From positions 271,541 to 335,540 of the forward strand of contig VXNJ01000010.1 in assembly GCA_009840625.1 (NCBI GenBank): 64,000 nt of DNA. Reading direction: 5' to 3'. Shown piece after piece: positions 1 through 8,477 of this stretch. The notes under the pieces were generated by a model, which saw nothing but the letters and a program-made list of their open reading frames with translations, was not told the origin of the DNA and did no database searches. Positions within the stretch are counted from its first letter, which is position 1. Every line of letters begins with the position of its first letter. This DNA is from Chloroflexota bacterium. GTDB taxonomy: Bacteria; Chloroflexota; UBA11872; VXNJ01. A program made the position numbers and the translations under genes.

Positions 1-1
1 G

Positions 2-103
2 CGCTTGCCGCTGGTCGAGCACGAGCCATCGCTGGCGGCCGAACTGGCCGCGATCACGCGCGGCCAGACGCTCGACCAGTACCTGTTCGCCCGGGTGAGC
101 TAG
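2..103 (+). CDS. C-terminal end of an unidentified protein (5' part lies outside the window)
   Basis: An open frame enters from the left edge and ends with TAG at 101-103, giving 33 residues that include LPLVEHEPSLAAELAAI and end in LFARVS. The fragment is too short to assign. A P-loop ATPase of the MinD/ParA type or an unrelated enzyme are both possible, and I do not favour either strongly. Its stop codon lies 2 nt before the proposed start of the uracil-DNA glycosylase gene, and the GGTGAG near its end (94-99) could serve as that gene's ribosome binding site, so the two are probably co-transcribed and translationally coupled. Confidence 0.5.
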   Translation, partial: RLPLVEHEPSLAAELAAITRGQTLDQYLFARVS

Positions 104-105
104 AC

Positions 106-738
106 CTGGCCGAATCCGGCCCGGCGGCCACCGTAGAAGGCCTTGCCGCGGCCATTGCCGAATGCACCTCATGCGAATTGGCCAAGACGCGCCGCAACGC
201 CGTGCCGGGAGAGGGGAGCCGCGCTGCCGACATCATGTTCATTGGCGAGGGGCCGGGCCAGCGCGAGGATGAATCGGGGCGCCCGTTTGTAGGGCCGGCC
301 GGTAAATTTCTGACCGAGATGCTGGCCGACATCGGCCTGCAGCGCGGCGACGTGTTCATCACCAACGTGGTCAAGTGCCGCCCGCCGGGCAATCGCGATC
401 CGCTGCCGCAGGAGGTGACCGCGTGCTCCGGCTGGCTGAAAGCCCAGATCGCCGCGATCGGGCCGCGCGTCCTGGTCCTGCTTGGCCGACACGCCCTGCA
501 GCGCTTCATTCCGGGCGCCCGGATCTCGGCCGAGCACGGCCAGATCCGGCGTTTCGGCTCAATCAGCGTCATGCCGATGTACCATCCGGCGGCGGCATTG
601 CACAATCCGGGCCTGCGCGGCGCCTGCCTGGACGACTTCCGACGGCTCAGGCAGTTTCTGGAGAAGCCCCCCGAACCGGCCGAGTCGCCCCCCGAACCTG
701 ACACCGCGCCCACGCCAATCCAGCGGTCGCTTTTCTGA
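106..738 (+). CDS. Uracil-DNA glycosylase, family 4 (UDGa-type, Fe-S)
   Basis: This enzyme removes uracil from DNA in base excision repair. With the start proposed here it has 210 residues. Family 4 enzymes carry a [4Fe-4S] cluster bound by four cysteines, and all four are visible: CTSC (about residues 20 and 23), NVVKC (about 91) and VTAC (about 107). The active-site region GEGPGQREDESGRPFVGPAG and the later MYHPAA motif are also present. The first canonical start in frame is TTG at 178, which would cut off the CTSC pair, so the true start must be upstream. No ATG, GTG or TTG exists there. CTG at 106, 6 nt after GGTGAG, is the best candidate. The C-terminus is short and proline-rich. Function is confident; the start is an inference. 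Confidence 0.9.
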   Translation: MAESGPAATVEGLAAAIAECTSCELAKTRRNAVPGEGSRAADIMFIGEGPGQREDESGRPFVGPAGKFLTEMLADIGLQRGDVFITNVVKCRPPGNRDPLPQEVTACSGWLKAQIAAIGPRVLVLLGRHALQRFIPGARISAEHGQIRRFGSISVMPMYHPAAALHNPGLRGACLDDFRRLRQFLEKPPEPAESPPEPDTAPTPIQRSLF

Positions 739-819
739 TTTAACCGCTCGGCCCGTCAAACCGGGCCCCGGCGTGGCGCGCCCAAACACAAGAACTATTC
801 GCATCAAGGAATCAATCAT

Positions 820-2484
820 TTGAAATCAAATTCGCACAGCGTGCGCGCCACCTTTCTAGGCGGCCTGGGCGACGTAGGCCGGAATTGCCTGCTGCTCGAG
901 TGCCAGAACGACGCGATCCTGATCGACTGCGGTGTGCTCTTCCCCGACGAACGCGCGCCCGGAGTGGATCTGATCCTGCCCGATCTGGACCTGCTCGATG
1001 ATTTATCCACCAACCTTCGCGCGGCATTCTTCACCCACGGTCATGAGGACCACATCGGGGCCGCTCCTTATCTGTTGCGGCGTCACGAACTGCCGCTCTA
1101 CGGGTCTCCATTGACCCTGGCCCTGCTCAACGCGCGGCTTGAGGAAGCCGGTCTGGCCAAAGATGCCGACATGCGGCGGCTGCGGGTCCACGCGACCGTT
1201 CGCCAGGGCTGCTTCGAGGTCACTCCGTTCCATGTCTGCCATTCAATTCCGGACGCGCTCGGATTTGCCATCCGGACACCGGCCGGGATGCTGATTCACA
1301 CCGGCGACTACATGCTGGACAACCGGCCGCTGGACGGAAACCTGACCGACCTGCAGATGCTCGGTGAACTTGGCAGCGAAGGGGTGCTGGCCCTGTTTGC
1401 CGATTCGACCAACGCCGACGTGCCCGGGCACACGCCCTCGCAGAAGTCAATCTACGACGGTCTGGCGAAGGTCTTCGCGCAGGCCGAATACGGGCGCGTG
1501 ATCGTGGCCAGCTTTGCATCCAATCTGGCCCGTGTGCAGCAGATCGCCGACCTGGCCCACCAATACGGGCGGCGGGTGTGCCTGCTGGGTCGTTCACTGG
1601 AGCGCAACCTGCCCCTGGCGGCCGACCTGGCACTGCTCGATATCGACCCCACCGACCTGCTGCCGACCAGGCTTATCGATCAGGTCCCGCACGAGGAGTT
1701 GGCGATCGTCTGCACCGGCAGCCAGGCCGAACCGGGTTCGGCCCTGGCCCGCCTGGCCGAAGGCCGGCACCCGCTCCTGGAAATCGACCAGGGCGATACG
1801 GTGATTATTTCGGCCTCGACCGTACCCGGCAACGAGCGGCCCGTGCAGCGCATGGTCGGCGAACTGTTCCGCCGCGGCGCGAACGTGATTTTTGGGCAGC
1901 TCGGCGACGTGCACGTCAGCGGTCACGCGGCCCGCGAGGACACCCGCACCCTCCTGTCGGTGGTCCGTCCGCAATTCTTCGTCCCGGTGCACGGCAGCCA
2001 TCACCACCTCGCGCTGCAGGGCCAGGTCGCGATCGAGGCCGGTCTTCCGGAGGATGCCGTCATGGTGGTGGGCGACGGGGCGGCGCTGGAGATCGGCCCG
2101 GATCGCATCGCCCAGGTCGGCCAGCGCCAGGCCCGGTACATTCACGTGAATCGCGGCGCCCCACGGGCGTTCATCAGCGAGCGGATTCTGAGCCAACGCC
2201 GCCAGCTTGCCCGAGCCGGCATAGTCGTCGTCACCGCCCGAGTGGATCTGCGCCGGGAACGGCTGGCGGGGAAACCGCAGGTGCGCGGCGTGGGCCTGTT
2301 TGACGAAGCCGACGACGTCCTCGCGGACATCGCTGACGAACTCGGCCAGCGGCTGGCGAGCGATCCCGAGCCCCTGGCCGATCTGGAAGAAGCCGAATCA
2401 AGAGTTAAAATGCTCGTCGGGAGGCAGCTGAAAGCCGAAACTGGCTTGCGGCCACGGATCGTTGCGATCGTGACCGCAGGCTGA
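820..2484 (+). CDS. rnj: Ribonuclease J
   Basis: RNase J is a metallo-beta-lactamase/beta-CASP nuclease with 5'-3' exonuclease and endonuclease activity in mRNA decay and rRNA maturation. The 554-residue length is typical. The N-terminal GGLGDVGRNC segment leads to the zinc motif HGHEDHIG (about residues 73-80), later HTGDY (about 164) and ADSTNAD, then the beta-CASP block with CTGSQAEPGSALARLA, and PVHGSHHH near residue 390. A C-terminal alpha/beta domain closes the protein. The start is TTG at 820, preceded by AAGGA at 806-810 with 9 nt spacing. Genes follow on the same strand, with ftsK only 34 nt downstream. Confidence 0.95.
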   Translation: MKSNSHSVRATFLGGLGDVGRNCLLLECQNDAILIDCGVLFPDERAPGVDLILPDLDLLDDLSTNLRAAFFTHGHEDHIGAAPYLLRRHELPLYGSPLTLALLNARLEEAGLAKDADMRRLRVHATVRQGCFEVTPFHVCHSIPDALGFAIRTPAGMLIHTGDYMLDNRPLDGNLTDLQMLGELGSEGVLALFADSTNADVPGHTPSQKSIYDGLAKVFAQAEYGRVIVASFASNLARVQQIADLAHQYGRRVCLLGRSLERNLPLAADLALLDIDPTDLLPTRLIDQVPHEELAIVCTGSQAEPGSALARLAEGRHPLLEIDQGDTVIISASTVPGNERPVQRMVGELFRRGANVIFGQLGDVHVSGHAAREDTRTLLSVVRPQFFVPVHGSHHHLALQGQVAIEAGLPEDAVMVVGDGAALEIGPDRIAQVGQRQARYIHVNRGAPRAFISERILSQRRQLARAGIVVVTARVDLRRERLAGKPQVRGVGLFDEADDVLADIADELGQRLASDPEPLADLEEAESRVKMLVGRQLKAETGLRPRIVAIVTAG

Positions 2485-2518
2485 CGGCGTATGACCCGCC
2501 CAACCGGAGAACGAAGCT

Positions 2519-4708
2519 TTGGCCAGAGCCAAGCTGGCTGCCCGCCGCCGCCATCCCGACCGCACCGGTGCTTGGTTCGCGATTGCCTCCGCCGCATCGA
2601 CGGTGCTGATAATCGCCGCCCTGGCACTCCCGATCCTGCCCGACCACCCGCTGGCCCGATTCCCGGCTGACGTATTCGTCCTGACTCTGGGTCGGGCCTC
2701 GGTCCCGGCCATGCTCCTGCTTTTGCTCCTTAGCGCGGCAGGAACCGCGGCCGTGATTCTGCAGCGCCACCTCGTCGGGGCGCTGCAGGTCTCGCTGGCG
2801 CTGGGCCTGATAGTCGCCCTTGCCACTTTTGAAGCGGTAGCCGACCTCTCTTCCGGCGGCAGCGGCGCCGGTGGCCTGGTCGGGAACTGGTTTGGCGGCC
2901 GTCTGACGGCTCTTTTGCCGGACGTGATCGCCGGGCCGTTGACCGGCTTGGCCGCGTTGGCGCTGGCCGGCGGGGCACTGCTGGCTTCCACCTGGGCCCG
3001 CGGCCAGCTGGGCCGCCTGGGTGCGCTGACTATCGACGCCGGGCGCTCCGCCGGACAGCGGAGCACATCGCTCGCCGACTGGCTCAACGCCAGATTCGGG
3101 GTCAAGCTCGATGACGGGGACTTCGATCCGGGCGAGGCCGAACCGATCGATGCTGCGCCACCGGCGGCACCGGCCGAGACCGAGGACGCGCCCGAGCTTG
3201 TAATCAAGCAACCGGCGTTCGAGAAGCAGGCAGTCGTGGCGGCGGACACCGATTCGGTCGATGAGCAGGCCGGCTGGGTCTGTCCGGGACCGGAGCAACT
3301 CGAGGCCCCGATGCGGCGCGAGCGGGTCTCGCACGGCGAGATCACCGAAAACGCATCGATCATTGAAAAGACGCTTGCCAACTTCAAGGTCGACGTGCGG
3401 GTCGTCGAGGCTATCCCGGGCCCGGTCGTCACCCAGTACTGCATCGCGCCCGCTGCGGGCGTGCGCGTGACCCACATAACCCGTCATGCCGACGACCTGG
3501 CGCTGGCGCTTTCGGCCCGCAGCGTGCGGATCGAATCCCCGATCCCGGGACGTCCGTTCGTGGGGCTTGAGATCCCCAACCGCGACCCCAGCGTGGTCAC
3601 GATCCGCGAACTTCTTGAATCACCCCAATTCAGCGACAACCCCGAACCGCTCAAGATCGCGCTGGGCAAGGACGTTGCCGACCACGCCCAGGTGCGCTCA
3701 TTGGCCCGCATGCCGCACCTCCTGATCGCCGGTTCGACCGGTTCGGGGAAATCGGTTTTCCTCAATTCGCTGCTGGTTTCGCTGCTCTCCCAGTACACCC
3801 CGGACGACCTGCGCATGGTCCTGATTGACCCCAAGATGGTTGAATTGGTTCCGTACAACCACGTCCCGCACCTTCTGATGCCGGTGGTCTCAACCCCGGC
3901 CGAAGCGGTCCCGGTGCTGGCCTGGGTGCAGCAGGAAATGACCCGTCGCTATCGGCTGCTGCGCGATTCCGGGCGCCGCAACATCGCCGCCTACAACTCC
4001 GATCCGGACCGCCCCGAATCCGAGCGTGTCCCCTACCTGGTCGTGGTCGTCGATGAGATGGCCGACCTGATGATGACCGCTCCGGCTGAAATCGAGCATT
4101 CGATCTGTCGACTGGCGCAACTGGCGCGCGCGGTCGGGATTCACCTGGTGATCGCCACGCAGCGCCCGTCGGTTGACGTGATTACCGGTCTGATCAAGGC
4201 CAATTTCCCCTCGCGGGTGGCGTTTGCCGTCTCAAGTCAGGTCGATTCGCGCACCATCCTGGACCAGTCGGGCGCGGAGAAGCTGATGGGCCGCGGTGAC
4301 ATGCTGTTCAATTCGGTCGAACACGGCAAGAGCGTGCGCGTGCAGGGGGCGTTCTCATCCGATGACGACATAACCCAGATCATCAATTTCTGGGCCAACC
4401 AGGGCAGCAGCGAGCACGTTTCCCAGGAAGAGATTTCACAGGCGCCGCTGGTCGGGACGCCGGTCGACGACGCCAGCCTCTACCACGAGGCGGTCAACGT
4501 GGTCACGCAGTTCAATTACGCTTCGCCGGCCCTGCTGCAACGCGAGCTCAAACTGGGCGCCGGCAAGGCCGCCGACCTGATCGACAAGCTCGCTGCGAAC
4601 GGGATAATCGGGCCACGCGAAGGTGACAGCGCCTCGCGACCGGTTCTGGCGGACCGCGATTCGGCCGCGGTCGCCGCCAAGCCCGCAGATCAGCCCGCTA
4701 ATGCTTGA
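2519..4708 (+). CDS. ftsK: DNA translocase FtsK/SpoIIIE
   Basis: This is a septal DNA pump that clears chromosome ends during division. The 729-residue protein has an N-terminal membrane part with about four hydrophobic helices between residues 20 and 165, a short acidic linker to about 250, then the motor. The Walker A motif GSTGSGKS is near residue 404 and the Walker B stretch VVVVDEMADLM near 508. The C-terminal gamma-like winged helix (about 650-705) includes LLQRELKLGAGKAADLIDKL, which would read KOPS-like polarity sequences. The linker is much shorter than in E. coli FtsK, as in many Gram-positive and Chloroflexota SpoIIIE forms. TTG at 2519 follows GGAGA at 2506-2510. The stop overlaps the start of the next gene by 8 nt. 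Confidence 0.95.
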   Translation: MARAKLAARRRHPDRTGAWFAIASAASTVLIIAALALPILPDHPLARFPADVFVLTLGRASVPAMLLLLLLSAAGTAAVILQRHLVGALQVSLALGLIVALATFEAVADLSSGGSGAGGLVGNWFGGRLTALLPDVIAGPLTGLAALALAGGALLASTWARGQLGRLGALTIDAGRSAGQRSTSLADWLNARFGVKLDDGDFDPGEAEPIDAAPPAAPAETEDAPELVIKQPAFEKQAVVAADTDSVDEQAGWVCPGPEQLEAPMRRERVSHGEITENASIIEKTLANFKVDVRVVEAIPGPVVTQYCIAPAAGVRVTHITRHADDLALALSARSVRIESPIPGRPFVGLEIPNRDPSVVTIRELLESPQFSDNPEPLKIALGKDVADHAQVRSLARMPHLLIAGSTGSGKSVFLNSLLVSLLSQYTPDDLRMVLIDPKMVELVPYNHVPHLLMPVVSTPAEAVPVLAWVQQEMTRRYRLLRDSGRRNIAAYNSDPDRPESERVPYLVVVVDEMADLMMTAPAEIEHSICRLAQLARAVGIHLVIATQRPSVDVITGLIKANFPSRVAFAVSSQVDSRTILDQSGAEKLMGRGDMLFNSVEHGKSVRVQGAFSSDDDITQIINFWANQGSSEHVSQEEISQAPLVGTPVDDASLYHEAVNVVTQFNYASPALLQRELKLGAGKAADLIDKLAANGIIGPREGDSASRPVLADRDSAAVAAKPADQPANA

Positions 4709-5852
4709 CCCCCAGGACCTGCGCCGGGATTTCCCGGCGCTGTCCGAGATGACTTTCCTAAATAACGGCGCGGTCGGAATAACCCCGGCCCCGGTGGTGG
4801 AGAAGATGCTGGCGGCGTTGCGCTTTTCGGAGCAATCCGGCCAGGCCGCTTACGCCCACTTCGCCGACGAACGGGACCGCGCCCGGGCGGCGGTTGCCCG
4901 ATTGATCGGCGCCGAACCCTCCGAGGTGGCGTTCGGCAACAACGCCACCGAGGCGATCAACTGGGTCTTGGCGTCATTCCAGTTCCAATCCGGCGATGAG
5001 ATTCTGATCTCCGACTACGAGCACCCGGCGCTGATCTATCCGTCCAGCTGGCAGCGCCAGCAGGGCAAGGCGCGGGTGACGCACTTTTCGGTCGACGCCG
5101 ACCCGGCCCTTACCCTGGCGGCGGTCGAGGCCGCAATCGGACCCAGGACCCGGATGGTGGCGATCTCGCACGTCGAACGTCACAACGGTGTCCGCCTTCC
5201 GGTCGCCGAGATCTGCAAGCTGGCCGCCCGGCGTGGAGTCCTCACTCTGGTGGACGGGGCCCAATCGCTGGGGATGTTCCCGGTGGACGTGCAGCAGCTG
5301 GGATCCGATTTCTACATCGGCAACCTGCACAAATGGCTCTGCGGGCCCAACGGGACCGGGGTGCTGCAGGTTCGCTCCGACCGGTTGGGGCTGCTGCGCC
5401 AACAGCATGTCGGACCCTCCGGCCGCTGGGGCGAGACCACTTGGGACCTGGCCGGCGGCGTCAACCTTCCCGATGCCGCCTACCGTTTTGAATACGGAAC
5501 CTCGACCCCGGCCCGCTACACGGGTACGGCCGAGGCCGTCGCCTACCTCGAGAATCTCGGTTGGGAAGCGATCGAGGCCCGCCTGCGCGGGCTCAAACAG
5601 GTGGCCCAGCAGGCAATTGCGGAACGCGGCTGGCGCCTGCTCTCCCCGCCCGATTGGGAAGATTCTTCGGCGCTGGTGGCGTTTGCGCCCCCCGATGGTC
5701 GGGGCGGGCGGCAAATCTGTGAGGAATTGGCCGAAAGCAAGATTTATCTGTCGCCGACGCAGGACGATGGGGTCCGGCTCTCGCCGCACATATACAACAC
5801 CGCCGAAGAGATCGAAATCGCCCTGGATGCGGTGGCCGCCGCGAACGGGTAG
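4701..5852 (+). CDS. Class V PLP-dependent aminotransferase (cysteine desulfurase / isopenicillin N epimerase-like)
   Basis: The 383-residue protein is a fold-type I PLP enzyme. It opens with FPALSEMTFLNNGAVGITP, has the phosphate-binding GNNATEAINWVL, the PLP-contacting aspartate in LVDGAQSLGM, and the Schiff-base lysine in NLHKWLCGPNGTG (about residue 214). The C-terminal part lacks an obvious mobile-loop cysteine of the NifS/SufS kind, so I do not call it a desulfurase; an epimerase-like or lyase role is equally likely. The longer open frame extends upstream to 4623, but ATG 4701 fits the family N-terminus and gives a short overlap with ftsK, suggesting translational coupling. The true nifS lies elsewhere in the window (30390). 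Confidence 0.85.
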   Translation: MLDPQDLRRDFPALSEMTFLNNGAVGITPAPVVEKMLAALRFSEQSGQAAYAHFADERDRARAAVARLIGAEPSEVAFGNNATEAINWVLASFQFQSGDEILISDYEHPALIYPSSWQRQQGKARVTHFSVDADPALTLAAVEAAIGPRTRMVAISHVERHNGVRLPVAEICKLAARRGVLTLVDGAQSLGMFPVDVQQLGSDFYIGNLHKWLCGPNGTGVLQVRSDRLGLLRQQHVGPSGRWGETTWDLAGGVNLPDAAYRFEYGTSTPARYTGTAEAVAYLENLGWEAIEARLRGLKQVAQQAIAERGWRLLSPPDWEDSSALVAFAPPDGRGGRQICEELAESKIYLSPTQDDGVRLSPHIYNTAEEIEIALDAVAAANG

Positions 5853-5864
5853 CGGGCGTAGGCA

Positions 5865-6275
5865 ATGCGCACCGGCAAATCGGTTTCGGCCACGATCACC
5901 GAACTGGCGCTGGCGCTCATCATCATCGCCGTCCTCCTGGTCGCCCTGTGGTTCCTGCTGCTGCGCGACCGCGATCCCGGACCGCCAAACCAGACCCTGC
6001 AGGAGAGTGTCGGTCTTGTCGCGGCCAGCGAGGACACCGCCGAGAAAGCGGTGCGTGACCTACAGCTGAGCGAAACCCTGACCCCGGCGCCGACCCAGCC
6101 GCCGCCGGTCGCCAGCCCGCCCCCGCTGGAGCGCTATCACACGGTGGCTTCCGGCGACACCCTAATCAGCATCGCCGCGGCCTATGAAGTGCCCTGGGAA
6201 GAATTGGCCGAGCTGAACGGGATCGACGATCCGCGGTCACTGCAGATCGGCCAAGAACTGCAGATACCCAGCTAG
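5865..6275 (+). CDS. Membrane-anchored LysM domain protein
   Basis: The 136-residue protein has a single N-terminal hydrophobic helix (about residues 12-35, LALALIIIAVLLVALWFLLL) that probably acts as an uncleaved anchor. A low-complexity Ala/Pro/Thr linker follows, then one LysM module at about 88-135 (YHTVASGDTLISIA to LQIGQELQIPS). LysM binds N-acetylglucosamine in peptidoglycan and related polymers. No catalytic domain is present, so this looks like a wall-binding or spacer protein. It starts 12 nt after the aminotransferase stop and is probably in the same operon. Confidence 0.85.
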   Translation: MRTGKSVSATITELALALIIIAVLLVALWFLLLRDRDPGPPNQTLQESVGLVAASEDTAEKAVRDLQLSETLTPAPTQPPPVASPPPLERYHTVASGDTLISIAAAYEVPWEELAELNGIDDPRSLQIGQELQIPS

Positions 6276-6328
6276 GTCCTGCACCCGCCGATGCGGGAGT
6301 CCGGGCCTAAGATTCGTGACCGCCGGCA

Positions 6329-7483
6329 ATGAACGCCTCGAAATTGCAGATGAGCGCGTTCCTGGCCTCGGCCATCGGGATGTGGGGCAGCCTTTACCTT
6401 TACGTCCCCGCGTTCGCGGTATTTGCCGAAGAGCAGGGTGCCTCGCTGGCGATGGTGGGCTTGATCTGGTCGGCCTACGGCGTCGTACAGGGGATCCTGC
6501 GGGTTCCGACCGGGTACTTTTCGGACCGCTTCGGCAGGCGCCTGCCATTCCTCGTCATCGGTGTCGGCATGACCGCGCTGGGTTCGCTGCTGATGGCCCT
6601 GTCGCCCCATCCGGCGGTGCTGATGCTGGGGCGCGGGCTGCACGGCTTCGGCGCGGCCGCGTTCGTGGTCCAATCGGTCTATTTCGCCAGCTTTTTCCCG
6701 CCCGAAAAAGTCACCCGCGCGCTCCTGGGGATCAGCTCCCTAATCGCGCTGACCCAGTTGGCGGTTTCCCTCTTGGGCGGACAGATGGCCCTGCACTGGG
6801 GCCAGTCATCAACGTTCTGGGGTTCGGCGGCGCTCGGCGCGATTTCGGTGGCGGCGATCATGGTTGCCGGCGAGCAGCACGTTGCCCGCCGGATCGAATT
6901 CGACTGGAGCCGATTCCGGACGGTCCTGGCCGATCCCGTCCTGCTGCTGGTTTCGGCCACCGCCGCGCTGCTGGTTTTCGGCGAATTCGGGATCACCCAG
7001 ACGACCATGCTGCTGCTGGCCGACCGGCTCGGCGCCGATTCGGCCTATCTGGGCCTACTCACGGCGATCAATTACCTGGCAATCGGCTCGGCCGGACTGT
7101 TGCTGGCGACCCTCGGTTCGTACCCGGAACGGTGGGTGGTGATCGCGGGTCTGGTGATCAGCGGGGTCGCGCTGCTGCTGATGCCCCTGGCGGGCGGGTT
7201 GGCCGGCCTGACGGTGCTGGCATTCGTGAAGGGCGCCATGCGCGGGTCGATGATGCCCTCGCTGATGGGCCTGGGATTGAAGGTGGTCGCGCCCGATGCG
7301 CGCGCCAGCGCGATGGGCTTGTTTCAGGCCATTTATGCGATCGGCATGTTCGCGGGCCCGGTCTCTACCGGAATCATCAGCCAAGTCGCCGGGCTCGAGG
7401 CCCCCTTCTATGCGATTGGGGCATTCACGACGCTGGCCGCGGGCCTCGTATTTGTCCTGTTCAGGCGCTGGCAGGCCGGTTGA
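6329..7483 (+). CDS. Major facilitator superfamily transporter
   Basis: The 384-residue protein is made almost wholly of hydrophobic segments consistent with 12 membrane helices. The MFS motif A region between helices 2 and 3 is visible as GYFSDRFGRRLPF (about residues 63-75). A short central hydrophilic loop (about 185-200, VARRIEFDWSRFR) separates the two six-helix halves. The substrate cannot be read from sequence; drug or small-metabolite efflux is typical for this size class. It starts with ATG 54 nt after the LysM gene stop. The family is certain and the substrate is unknown. Confidence 0.88.
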   Translation: MNASKLQMSAFLASAIGMWGSLYLYVPAFAVFAEEQGASLAMVGLIWSAYGVVQGILRVPTGYFSDRFGRRLPFLVIGVGMTALGSLLMALSPHPAVLMLGRGLHGFGAAAFVVQSVYFASFFPPEKVTRALLGISSLIALTQLAVSLLGGQMALHWGQSSTFWGSAALGAISVAAIMVAGEQHVARRIEFDWSRFRTVLADPVLLLVSATAALLVFGEFGITQTTMLLLADRLGADSAYLGLLTAINYLAIGSAGLLLATLGSYPERWVVIAGLVISGVALLLMPLAGGLAGLTVLAFVKGAMRGSMMPSLMGLGLKVVAPDARASAMGLFQAIYAIGMFAGPVSTGIISQVAGLEAPFYAIGAFTTLAAGLVFVLFRRWQAG

Positions 7484-7593
7484 TTGGCGAGCGCGGCAGA
7501 GCGGGGAATTAAACTGATTTTTTGAACCAGCAGGGGTCGCGCTGAGGCGGCCGAGCAGCGGGTGGCAGACCACCCTGATAGGCGCGACACAGC

Positions 7594-8046
7594 TTGAGAA
7601 AACGCAAATTCGCCGAGATCGATCGCGGGCCGCTGGGGACGGCGGTATTCCAGACTCGCAAGCAACGGCGGCTGACCCAGGGCGAGCTGGCCAACCGCCT
7701 GGGCCGCAACCGGCCCTGGATCTCAAACGTGGAGACCGGCAAGGTCACAAACCTGCAGGAAGAGGACCTGGTGGGGCTGGCGGCGGTTTTAAATATCTCG
7801 ATATCCTCGCTGCGCTCGGCCCACGAAATGTCGGCCGCGCCTTCGGTCATGGGCCTCCCCGGTTACACCGTCCTGCAGTCGAACCGGCACTGCGGGGCCT
7901 GCCACCACCTGGTAGAGCCCGACGCCAATTACTGCACGCACTGCGGGGCGGCGCAACCGATGCTGGTGAACTGTCCGGCCTGCGCGAAGCCCAACAATCC
8001 GGGCGCGCGCTTCTGCGGGCGCTGCGGCGCGCAGCTACAGAGCTAG
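7594..8046 (+). CDS. XRE-family helix-turn-helix protein with two C-terminal zinc ribbons
   Basis: The 150-residue protein combines an N-terminal XRE/Cro helix-turn-helix (about residues 20-75, RKQRRLTQGELANRLGRNRP then ISNVETGKV) with two tandem zinc ribbons. The first has CGAC and, 13 residues on, CTHC; the second has CPAC and CGRC. This double zinc-ribbon type occurs in small bacterial proteins and may bind nucleic acid or mediate protein contacts. The start is TTG at 7594; an in-frame TAG at 7579 rules out a longer form, and the ribosome binding site is weak. It probably acts as a cytosolic DNA-binding regulator. Targets are unknown. Confidence 0.85.
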   Translation: MRKRKFAEIDRGPLGTAVFQTRKQRRLTQGELANRLGRNRPWISNVETGKVTNLQEEDLVGLAAVLNISISSLRSAHEMSAAPSVMGLPGYTVLQSNRHCGACHHLVEPDANYCTHCGAAQPMLVNCPACAKPNNPGARFCGRCGAQLQS

Positions 8047-8102
8047 GCTAGGCGCCGAAGAAAAGTTTCCGGCCGGGATTGCAACCCGGCGGCGGGGTGC
8101 GC

Positions 8103-8426
8103 TTAGGCGACCTGGTCCAGGCTGGACTTGATCCGCGACTCGGGAACGTAGCCGACTATTCGGTCTACTTCGGACCCGCCTTTGACGAACAGCAGGGTCG
8201 GGATCCCGCGCACGCCGAATTGGGTCGCGTATTCCTTGTTGGCGTCGGTGTCGACCTTTACGAACTTGACTTTGCCGGAGTATTCGTCGGCTAGCTTTTC
8301 GAATACCGGCGCCATCATCTTGCAGGGGCCGCACCATTCGGCCCAGAAGTCCACTATCACCGGTTGCTCGGAATCGAGCACCTCGGCCTGAAACTCGGTG
8401 TCTGCTACGTGCGAATAGGCTGCCAT
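8103..8426 (-). CDS. trxA: Thioredoxin
   Basis: Thioredoxin is a small cytosolic disulfide reductase. The classic active site WCGPC lies in VIVDFWAEWCGPCKMMAPVF, followed by the cis-proline segment GIPTLLFVKGG. From ATG at 8426 the protein has 107 residues, the normal length. A TTG at 8471 would add 15 residues with no family counterpart. An AAAGG sits about 12 nt before the ATG, somewhat far but usable. The gene is 51 nt downstream of leuS on the same strand, so it may share its transcript. Confidence 0.93.
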   Translation of the reverse strand: MAAYSHVADTEFQAEVLDSEQPVIVDFWAEWCGPCKMMAPVFEKLADEYSGKVKFVKVDTDANKEYATQFGVRGIPTLLFVKGGSEVDRIVGYVPESRIKSSLDQVA

Positions 8427-8477
8427 GTCTATGTGCGCCTTTGCGATTTCTGCGGTCTGATCCGGTGTCAACGGATG

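Noticed and set aside
1578..2303. 241-residue frame inside RNase J
   Set aside because: It is an alternate frame of a conserved gene, rich in Arg, Pro and Gly as expected of a GC-driven shadow, with no homology.
4701..5852. Second cysteine desulfurase
   Set aside because: The mobile-loop cysteine typical of SufS/NifS is not evident, so only the class V family is claimed.
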